14,726 bases of DNA from CAZHSN01 sp964535125 (GTDB lineage Bacteria; Armatimonadota; HRBIN16): NCBI GenBank assembly GCA_964535125.1, contig CAZHSN010000095.1, forward strand, positions 1 to 14,726, written 5' to 3'. Shown piece after piece: positions 1-5,066 of the stretch. Positions within the stretch are counted from its first letter, which is position 1. Every line of letters begins with the position of its first letter. The position numbers and the translations under genes are program-made. Below the pieces are notes generated by a model. It was not told where the DNA came from. It saw only the letters and a program-made list of their open reading frames with translations, and made no database searches.

Positions 1-115
1 CGGGCGCGCCCGCGCCCCGCGCGGCGGCTGCCAATCCATCGCAGAAGCGCCTCAATCCAGTGATATCCCGATCGGTGTCGGCGATGATCAGGTTGCAGAA
101 CAGCGGTTTGGACAT
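1..115 (-). CDS. Partial unrecognised protein (N-terminus only)
   Basis: This is an open minus-strand frame that begins with ATG at 115-113 and runs off the left edge, giving about 38 residues (begins MSKPLFCNLIIADTD). A GGAGG ribosome binding site at about 127-131 on the minus strand lies some 11 bases ahead of the ATG and supports this start. The visible part has a hydrophobic strand followed by acidic residues and then an Ala/Gly/Arg-rich stretch. I do not recognise the family. It is transcribed divergently from the zinc-ribbon gene that starts at 260. Confidence 0.5.
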   Translation of the reverse strand, partial: MSKPLFCNLIIADTDRDITGLRRFCDGLAAAARGAGAP

Positions 116-194
116 TCCCGATGAGCCTCCGGCATCGTCACGTTCATGCGGTCACCTCAAGATTCACCGTTAGCGTCTACACGTCCTGCGGGTA

Positions 195-223
195 TTGACA
201 TACCGGGCGGGTCATCTGATACA
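195..223 (+). promoter_or_regulatory. Possible promoter of the zinc-ribbon gene
   Basis: A perfect -35 hexamer TTGACA (195-200) is followed 17 bases later by GATACA (218-223), a weak -10 with 3 of 6 consensus bases. Transcription would start near 230, about 30 bases ahead of the ATG at 260. A small palindrome, CTGAT-AC-ATCAG (216-227), covers the -10. The words GGTCAT (210-215 and 235-240) and ATACCGG (200-206 and 230-236) each occur twice nearby. Regulator binding is inferred only. Confidence 0.35.
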
Positions 224-259
224 TCAGTGATACCGGTCATTTCCGGCAAAGGAGCTGCA

Positions 260-802
260 ATGGATGATAACGGGATGGCGCCGATCCGCTGGGCGCCCAA
301 AGTACGCATGGATACGATCCGTCAGCTGTACCGGGGCGAGGCACAGGGACTGCTTGATCCTATTCTCGTCGATGAAGTGGGTCTGGCACTGCATGCCCGC
401 TGCGTGAGTATCCTGCAGGTGACCGACGCGGCGCGAGGACGTGCTGTCTGTCACGCCTGCGGTCAGGTGATCTCTTTTCGGCCAGGACATGACACGGAAC
501 TGCTGTGTGAGTGCGGCTGGCGCTGTACGTGGGAGCGGTACCATCGATCCTATGCGAACAAACAGCTATTCGGAGGCGCCGCGACTCAGGCGTTTGCCGA
601 CTACGTGGAGCAATATCCGCGGATGCGCACGCCGCAGGAACGGATGCTGTGCATTGATTACCTAATCCACCAGTTTCACTGGAACCTGGTGCACGGAACT
701 CCCGAGGCGACCCGGCCGGCCGCGGCTAACCTGCTGGCCGCGGGACGGTTGGCTGATGTGGTTGCCTTTCTGGACGAATTGAGCGGGTTGAAGAACGGGT
801 AG
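260..802 (+). CDS. Zinc-ribbon protein of unknown function
   Basis: This encodes 180 residues. The frame is open further upstream to 146, but ATG at 260 has AAAGGAG (248-254) five bases before it, and the upstream residues look like non-coding sequence. Residues about 14-60 are predicted helical and start with a basic/Trp segment. Residues 64-85 form a C-x2-C ... C-x-C-G-W arrangement (C64, C67, C83, C85) typical of a zinc ribbon. The rest is helical and ends in an acidic, leucine-rich tail. I recall similar unnamed proteins in many Gram-positive and deep-branching bacteria, but know of no assigned function. A nucleic-acid or protein-interaction role would fit a zinc ribbon. There is no signal peptide or membrane segment. 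It stands alone between a divergent gene on its left and a convergent operon on its right. Confidence 0.85.
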   Translation: MDDNGMAPIRWAPKVRMDTIRQLYRGEAQGLLDPILVDEVGLALHARCVSILQVTDAARGRAVCHACGQVISFRPGHDTELLCECGWRCTWERYHRSYANKQLFGGAATQAFADYVEQYPRMRTPQERMLCIDYLIHQFHWNLVHGTPEATRPAAANLLAAGRLADVVAFLDELSGLKNG

Positions 803-803
803 G

Positions 804-836
804 GATGGCCTGAGCGGTGGAACCGCTCAGGCCGTC
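804..836. terminator. Bidirectional hairpin between convergent genes
   Basis: A perfect 12-bp inverted repeat (807-818 GGCCTGAGCGGT, 822-833 ACCGCTCAGGCC) has a 3-base loop GGA. On the plus strand it extends by three further pairs, one of them G-U, to 804-836. It fills the gap between the stop at 802 and the convergent stop at 847, so it could end transcription from both sides. No T-run follows on either strand, so it is not a textbook intrinsic terminator. Confidence 0.6.
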
Positions 837-846
837 GATAGCGGGT

Positions 847-1731
847 TTACTGGTTGGTCTCCGCTTCCTCCATCAGCTTTCGGATGTCGATCATGACATT
901 GTTGCCGGAGGTGACGAGCGGCATCTTGCCGTCCCACTTTTCGATCCACTGTTTGGCCAGCACGCGACCCGAGCCGGCCGTCTTCAGCGCAATCGCTTCC
1001 AAACGCGCGGCTTCGGCCTTACCCTTCGCCGCAGTAATCGCCGTCTTGGCTTCAGTTTCGGCGCGCTCCAGCAGGTATTTCTGCTTCAGAGCTTCCTGTT
1101 GGGCGACCTGCTTGGCCTCGATGGCGCGGTTGAACTCCTCACTGAAGTTGAAGTCGGTGATGGAGATGGTTTCGACGTTGATACCGTACAGCTTCAACCG
1201 CTTGTCGATGTCCTGCTGTACGAGGTTCTTGACTTCAGAGCGTTCGGTGATCAACCCTTCTGCGTTGTACTTGGCCGTGACCTGTTTGATGGTCTCCTGT
1301 ACTGTGGGCTCGATAATGCGTCCGCTGAAATCCAGTCCGACGCGCTGGTACATCTTGCCCACCTGGTCCGGCTGCAGGTGATAGTTCACCGCGACGGTGG
1401 TGCGCACGGTCTGCAGGTCTTTGCTGGCCGCCTCACAGGTAGACGTGTGTTTCTGGGTGCGGACTTCCAGCAGTTGTACGGTGTTGATAAACGGCATGAT
1501 CAAGTGAATACCCGGCGGGAGTGTCCCGCGTACAGCCTGGAACTGCAGCAGCACGCCCTGATATCCGGCGGGTATGGTGATCACCGCCGACAGCAGATAC
1601 ATCACCAGTGCGATGATGATGAGCGGTACGCCTGGTGAGCGGACCGGCCGGTTGTTCACCAAGATCGGACGTCCATGGAGCAGCATGGCCAGTCCGATGA
1701 TCAACGCGAGGGTGCCCAGGGTTATCAACAT
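847..1731 (-). CDS. Prohibitin-like SPFH (Band 7) membrane protein
   Basis: This 294-residue protein has two hydrophobic segments at the N-terminus (about residues 2-18 and 34-53). The SPFH/prohibitin domain follows (about 54-205). An Ala/Glu/Lys/Gln-rich helix (about 205-255) is the expected coiled coil for oligomerisation. The C-terminus has a KWDGKMP signature typical of bacterial prohibitin homologues. Such proteins form membrane-attached ring assemblies that organise membrane regions or modulate membrane proteases; the partner is unknown. ATG at 1731 has AAGGAGG eight bases upstream. It is the last gene of the minus-strand run, 75 bp after the phosphatase gene, and ends at the strong hairpin 804-836. 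No NfeD-type partner is present. Confidence 0.93.
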   Translation of the reverse strand: MLITLGTLALIIGLAMLLHGRPILVNNRPVRSPGVPLIIIALVMYLLSAVITIPAGYQGVLLQFQAVRGTLPPGIHLIMPFINTVQLLEVRTQKHTSTCEAASKDLQTVRTTVAVNYHLQPDQVGKMYQRVGLDFSGRIIEPTVQETIKQVTAKYNAEGLITERSEVKNLVQQDIDKRLKLYGINVETISITDFNFSEEFNRAIEAKQVAQQEALKQKYLLERAETEAKTAITAAKGKAEAARLEAIALKTAGSGRVLAKQWIEKWDGKMPLVTSGNNVMIDIRKLMEEAETNQ

Positions 1732-1777
1732 GGGGGTCGGCCTCCTTATGAGGTGCGGCGGTAGGACACAGAGGCTG

Positions 1778-1793
1778 TGCCGGATGTCCGGCA
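1778..1793 (-). other. Small hairpin between phosphatase and SPFH genes
   Basis: TGCCGG (1778-1783) and CCGGCA (1788-1793) pair around a 4-base loop. A second 5-bp repeat, CCTGA/TCAGG (1802-1806 and 1814-1818), surrounds the phosphatase stop codon. Both are short enough to arise by chance in GC-rich DNA. Confidence 0.3.
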
Positions 1794-1806
1794 GCGAGCG
1801 CCCTGA

Positions 1807-2460
1807 TCAACTGTCAGGATAAATGTACCCGTGGTCGATGTCATCATCCAACAGGCGGATAGCGGTGTTGGGTGGGTTGGGTTCAGCATCAAACCATTCC
1901 GGAGTGTGGTGCAGCCACTGCATGACAAACGCACGCAGCGTGACGCCATGGCAGACCACCGCGATCGTATCGATACCGTGCTTCTGTGCATCACGGTAAA
2001 ACGAACCGAACGCCTGATGTACACGGACCGCCACATCGAAGCGTGACTCTCCCAACGGCATCCGTGCCCAGAACCGTCCGTTGTGCCTGAGGCACTTTTC
2101 GTAGTGCCTCCACTCGTCGGGAAACGCGGAGGCCCATTCAGACTCATCAAACCCTTCGAACAGTCCGAACTGCTGTTCGCACAGGTTGATGTGCTCCCTG
2201 AGATCCCAAGGGGTATGCGTCAGTTGCTCAGAGATCAGGCGGGCGATCTCGCGGGTGCGCCGGTACGGGCTGGTCCATACACGGATAAACGGCGGCGGTG
2301 CGTCGAGTGTCTGCAGATGCTGGTCCAACCAGCGGCCAGCGGTCAATGCCTGTCTCCGACCCCGTGCGCTGAGGTCCAGCGCGTGGTCTGGCACGTCCAA
2401 TCTGACGGTATGGTCAACATTGCCATCGGATTCCGCATGGCGTATCAGGAAGATTCGCAT
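1807..2460 (-). CDS. Histidine phosphatase (phosphoglycerate mutase-like)
   Basis: This is a 217-residue member of the histidine phosphatase superfamily. It has the N-terminal RHA motif (R7, H8, A9) carrying the phosphorylated histidine, the second arginine in the SPYRRTRE segment (R67), a probable acid E95 within an EQQFGLFEG stretch, a GES motif (137-139) and the second catalytic histidine in VVCHGVT (H171). These enzymes remove or transfer phosphate on small metabolites or proteins; the substrate cannot be read from sequence. The frame extends upstream to 2601, but the extension overlaps the CobW gene and lacks conserved sequence. ATG at 2460 has TAGGA about 8 bases before it. It is third in the minus-strand run. 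A CobC-type alpha-ribazole phosphatase role is tempting beside a CobW protein, but the sequence resembles the generic PGAM group. Confidence 0.9.
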   Translation of the reverse strand: MRIFLIRHAESDGNVDHTVRLDVPDHALDLSARGRRQALTAGRWLDQHLQTLDAPPPFIRVWTSPYRRTREIARLISEQLTHTPWDLREHINLCEQQFGLFEGFDESEWASAFPDEWRHYEKCLRHNGRFWARMPLGESRFDVAVRVHQAFGSFYRDAQKHGIDTIAVVCHGVTLRAFVMQWLHHTPEWFDAEPNPPNTAIRLLDDDIDHGYIYPDS

Positions 2461-2489
2461 CAGATACATCCTACACCAAGGGGCGGCGG

Positions 2490-2509
2490 GCGTCACGGAT
2501 CGCTGACGC
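2490..2509 (-). other. Small hairpin between CobW and phosphatase genes
   Basis: GCGTCA (2490-2495) and TGACGC (2504-2509) form a 6-bp inverted repeat with an 8-base centre that can pair two more bases. It lies in the 79-bp gap within the run, about 30 bases before the phosphatase start. No T-run follows. It may be an mRNA processing or stability element, or chance. Confidence 0.3.
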
Positions 2510-2539
2510 GGCGTTACCAGGGCGCATCGCCTGTGGCGG

Positions 2540-3448
2540 TTATGCCGAATAGGCTCCCGATGCGAACCGGTTGGCGAGCGCGCGTGCCGATTCGGGATCA
2601 CTGCCGTTGGCGATGATCACCAAGGTGTTATCGGCTTGAGCGGGAACCGGAGTCTCCGTCCAGTGGTCTCCTGCGATCTCCACCAGCAGTGCGCCATCGG
2701 CCGTGTTGATCAGGCCTTTCAACCGGTAAATCGACTCCCGGATGCTTCGGACATCGGTCCTGAGCGCCGCCAAGTTGACGGGCCGAGGCGCCGTGGGCTC
2801 AAAGCGGGTAAACCTTGGATCGGCGCAGGCGGCGTAGTCTCCTTCGGTGACTGGAACCGACTGCGGCACAAACGGATCTATGGGCACATCGGCGCGGCAT
2901 GTCACGGCGATCTGGGCGGTTGGGTTTTCCCGGCGCACAGCCGTCGTGACCTGTTCCATCACGTCATCAGGGTACAGGTCCGATTTGTTGATCAGCACCA
3001 AGTCGGCAGCGCGGACCTGGGCTGATACAGCGGTCATGATGGAGGCGAGCTTATGATACGTGCCTGGATCGACCAGTGTGATGACACGCGCGATGGTGAA
3101 CTGAGCGTCCAAGCCGGTTTCCTGAAGCATCTTGTGGATCACCGAAGGATCGGCAACACCGCTGGCTTCAATCACGACACCTTCCGGGTTCATCTGATGC
3201 AGCTGCTGCAGCGCCCGGATAAACGAGAGCACCAGGCAACGGCAGAAGATGCTGCCGCCCGGCAGGCTGACCAGCGCATCATCCGGAAGGTCAAGCAGGC
3301 GGCCATCCACATCCACGGGAGAAAACTCGTTGACCAGGTAGGCAACGCGCCGGCCGTGTAACTGCACGACCAGCCGCTGCAGCAAGGTTGTCTTGCCGCT
3401 GCCCAGGAATCCGGTTACGAGACAGATGGGGATAGCGCCTGCTTGCAT
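2540..3448 (-). CDS. CobW/G3E-family GTPase, putative metallochaperone
   Basis: This is a 302-residue G3E-family P-loop GTPase. Walker A is GFLGSGKT (13-20), the NEF segment typical of CobW is at 40-42, a Walker-B-like acidic stretch VVIEASG at 91-97, and the guanine-specificity motif NKSD at 154-157. The CobW C-terminal domain starts near 225 and includes YRLKGLI (241-247). The family delivers metal (Zn, Co and others) to target enzymes in a GTP-dependent way. The usual CxCC metal motif is not intact: the matching segment reads GGSIFCRC (64-71), leaving only C69 and C71. ATG at 3448 has GGAGGG 4 bases upstream; the longer open frame to 3595 overlaps the preceding gene and is not conserved-looking. 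It follows the UroD-Trx gene after 52 bp, so that protein is the natural candidate client. Confidence 0.93.
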   Translation of the reverse strand: MQAGAIPICLVTGFLGSGKTTLLQRLVVQLHGRRVAYLVNEFSPVDVDGRLLDLPDDALVSLPGGSIFCRCLVLSFIRALQQLHQMNPEGVVIEASGVADPSVIHKMLQETGLDAQFTIARVITLVDPGTYHKLASIMTAVSAQVRAADLVLINKSDLYPDDVMEQVTTAVRRENPTAQIAVTCRADVPIDPFVPQSVPVTEGDYAACADPRFTRFEPTAPRPVNLAALRTDVRSIRESIYRLKGLINTADGALLVEIAGDHWTETPVPAQADNTLVIIANGSDPESARALANRFASGAYSA

Positions 3449-3459
3449 GTGACCCTCCA

Positions 3460-3485
3460 CGTCAGGCCGGCGAACCGGCCTGACG
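3460..3485 (-). other. Strong intercistronic hairpin with TTCG loop
   Basis: An 11-bp perfect stem is formed by 3460-3470 and 3475-3485. Read on the transcribed minus strand the loop is TTCG closed by G-C. It lies between the UroD-Trx stop and the CobW start, and its foot is one base from the CobW ribosome binding site (3453-3458). No T-run follows, so it is more likely a processing, stability or translation-control element than a terminator. Its GGCCTGA core also occurs in the hairpin at 807-833. Confidence 0.6.
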
Positions 3486-3486
3486 A

Positions 3487-3509
3487 TTGGCGTATCCGGC
3501 CTACGCCAA
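3487..3509 (-). other. Hairpin spanning the UroD-Trx stop codon
   Basis: TTGGCGTA (3487-3494) and TACGCCAA (3502-3509) form an 8-bp perfect stem around a 7-base loop. It includes the stop codon (3501-3503) and is stacked directly next to the stronger hairpin at 3460-3485, giving a tandem pair in the 52-bp gap. Confidence 0.5.
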
Positions 3510-4919
3510 CCCACGTGCGACCAACCGGTCGCGAATGGCCTGTTCCAGCGTTGGGCGGTCCGGAATGATGGACACGAACTTCGGATTACCGTCAATGCAG
3601 ACGGTCGGCAGCGCCTGCACTCCCAGCGCCATCATCATGCCGATTCCATCCGCCTGCTTGATCTTGTGTTCGCGGACCACCACCTGCTCGCCGTATGTCG
3701 AAGCCGCCCGTTCTGCAGCAACCATCATGTACTGGCACGGAGCACAACTGGCGCTGTCCAACGTGATGACATCCAGCGTGACATAGGGAAGCCTGTCATA
3801 GTCGGGGCGTGATACCTGATCAATGCCGGTGATATGGCTGGCTTGGGCCGTTTGGCGCGCTACGTCGCGCTGGTACGCATCAAGCGCCATGAGTCCTGCC
3901 GCCGCCACGTTGGCCGGGGGAGTGTTGAATGGCAGGTCGCAGCCCGGGCTGAGGATATATCCCTGGGTGCCGCAGGTATCGATGCAGTCGATGGCGTTCA
4001 GCTTCGCGTCGGATTCGTTTCCCAGCAACAACACCACCGTGAGCTTGAGGTTTCCGCCAAACCCCTTGCCGTTGGCCCGGGCCAAGTCCCGCAGCCGCGC
4101 CATGTCGATCTGCTCGTCAACGGAGATATAGTCGCAGGTTGTGCGGCACATGGCCTCCAGGTTTCGTGTCACGTCGCCGCAGACGAAGCACGATGAGAGC
4201 GCACCAAGGGTGCGGATGTGGCCGAAGACATCGTTCATGGCGGGTGTTACGAACATCTCGAAGTGGTTGGGTGAGATCTGGCTGGTCATCGGGTCGACGA
4301 CGGCAATGACGTCCGCGCCGGCTTCGATGTAAGCCTGTGCGACCTGTTTGGCATAGCCGGCGCAGCGCATCAGCAGCGCTTCGACCTTCTCCTCTTCATC
4401 GTACATCTCCAGAAAGATGTCGGTGCCCAGCAGATGCAGCGCGAGGGTGAACGGCCCGGCGATCAGTCCGTAGATAGCGACCTCATCGCCCATCTCGGCC
4501 TTTACCCGGCGGGTCGCTTCAAGCACCATTGGGAACCGCCCTTGTGTCAGGTCGAGTTCGGGCAGGTCATCGGCGCTCCAATCACTGCGGTGAGACAGCG
4601 GATGGGTGATGACCGACGGCGGTCCTTCGGTCGTCCATTGCAGTTCGCATCCCAGTATTTCGGCTTCCAGTTGCAGATCGAAGATGACCGGAAGTCCGTC
4701 CGGACGGTACAGTTCTCGGGCCTTGCGCAGTCCGGCCACGATCAGGTCGGCGTTCGTCAGGTAGTCATGCGCGTGCTCACCGATCAGGTAGGCCCCGTGG
4801 GAGCCGACGAAAGGCACCCAGGCCGGGCGAGGCGTGACTTGGCCGCGAGCGGCTGCCAAAACGATGTCACGGCCCGTCAGTGTGCTGGTGTCCGCAGGAA
4901 CGAAGGGCTGTCTAGTCAT
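3501..4919 (-). CDS. UroD/MtaA-type methyltransferase fused to thioredoxin-like domain
   Basis: The protein has 472 residues. Residues about 12-350 form a uroporphyrinogen-decarboxylase-fold TIM barrel of the MtaA/CmuA corrinoid-methyltransferase type: the segments AIYGLIAGPFTLA, EAGADVIAVVDP, VCGDVTRNLE and LSPGCDLPFNTPPAN match that group better than true HemE. Residues about 378-472 are a thioredoxin/glutaredoxin-like domain with C392-A-P-C395 and a cis-proline motif LPT (437-439). In MtaA-type enzymes an H-x-C plus a distant Cys bind the zinc that activates the thiol. Here C247 and C327 are kept, but the His position is F245, with an extra C244. A role in methyl or thiol transfer coupled to redox control is inference. 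It is first in the run and is followed by CobW. ATG at 4919 has its nearest AAAGGAG 14 bases upstream, an unusually long spacing. No corrinoid-binding protein lies nearby in the window. Confidence 0.88.
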   Translation of the reverse strand: MTRQPFVPADTSTLTGRDIVLAAARGQVTPRPAWVPFVGSHGAYLIGEHAHDYLTNADLIVAGLRKARELYRPDGLPVIFDLQLEAEILGCELQWTTEGPPSVITHPLSHRSDWSADDLPELDLTQGRFPMVLEATRRVKAEMGDEVAIYGLIAGPFTLALHLLGTDIFLEMYDEEEKVEALLMRCAGYAKQVAQAYIEAGADVIAVVDPMTSQISPNHFEMFVTPAMNDVFGHIRTLGALSSCFVCGDVTRNLEAMCRTTCDYISVDEQIDMARLRDLARANGKGFGGNLKLTVVLLLGNESDAKLNAIDCIDTCGTQGYILSPGCDLPFNTPPANVAAAGLMALDAYQRDVARQTAQASHITGIDQVSRPDYDRLPYVTLDVITLDSASCAPCQYMMVAAERAASTYGEQVVVREHKIKQADGIGMMMALGVQALPTVCIDGNPKFVSIIPDRPTLEQAIRDRLVARGLA

Positions 4920-4933
4920 GGTGTCTGAGGGTG

Positions 4934-4940
4934 CTCCTTT
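4934..4940 (-). promoter_or_regulatory. Ribosome binding site with long spacing (UroD-Trx gene)
   Basis: AAAGGAG on the minus strand is separated from the ATG at 4919 by 14 bases, against 4-8 for most genes here. No in-frame ATG, GTG or TTG lies closer to it. Either translation is weak, or leader folding shortens the gap. Confidence 0.5.
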
Positions 4941-4958
4941 GTCGGTTCACGCCGGTTT

Positions 4959-4980
4959 TGTATGCCTGTCATACAGGTAC
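4959..4980. promoter_or_regulatory. Operator-like palindrome between divergent genes
   Basis: Two overlapping inverted repeats sit in the gap between the UroD-Trx gene and the GH42-like gene. One is TGTATG-CCTGT-CATACA (4959-4975); the other is CCTGT-CAT-ACAGG (4965-4977). The size and symmetry resemble a binding site for a dimeric regulator of either gene. No regulator gene is in the window. Confidence 0.4.
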
Positions 4981-5022
4981 ACCCTGTCGAAGTCTGATTC
5001 ATAGTATTCTGGTGCGAGGCTC

Positions 5023-5031
5023 TGGTAAAAT
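5023..5031 (+). promoter_or_regulatory. Extended -10 promoter of the GH42-like gene
   Basis: TGG followed by TAAAAT (5026-5031) is an extended -10 element, which would start transcription near 5038, about 30 bases before the ATG at 5067. No good -35 is seen at 17 bases. A 5-bp inverted repeat GGTGC/GCACC (5032-5036 and 5041-5045) covers the predicted start and could be an operator or a small 5' hairpin. Confidence 0.45.
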
Positions 5032-5066
5032 GGTGCGCATGCACCGCTGTGCTGACGGGAGTGACA

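Noticed and set aside
817..1638. 273-codon plus-strand open frame
   Set aside because: It lies opposite the clear SPFH gene, has no matching ribosome binding site and no family-like sequence; long antisense frames are expected in GC-rich DNA.
1807..2460. Histidine phosphatase as CobC (alpha-ribazole phosphatase)
   Set aside because: The neighbourhood with CobW is suggestive, but no other cobalamin-biosynthesis gene is present and the sequence motifs are those of the generic PGAM group.
3501..4919. UroD-type protein as true HemE of haem synthesis
   Set aside because: The C-G-D...P-G-C zinc-site pattern and the thioredoxin-like tail fit methyltransferase-type members; no other haem genes are nearby.
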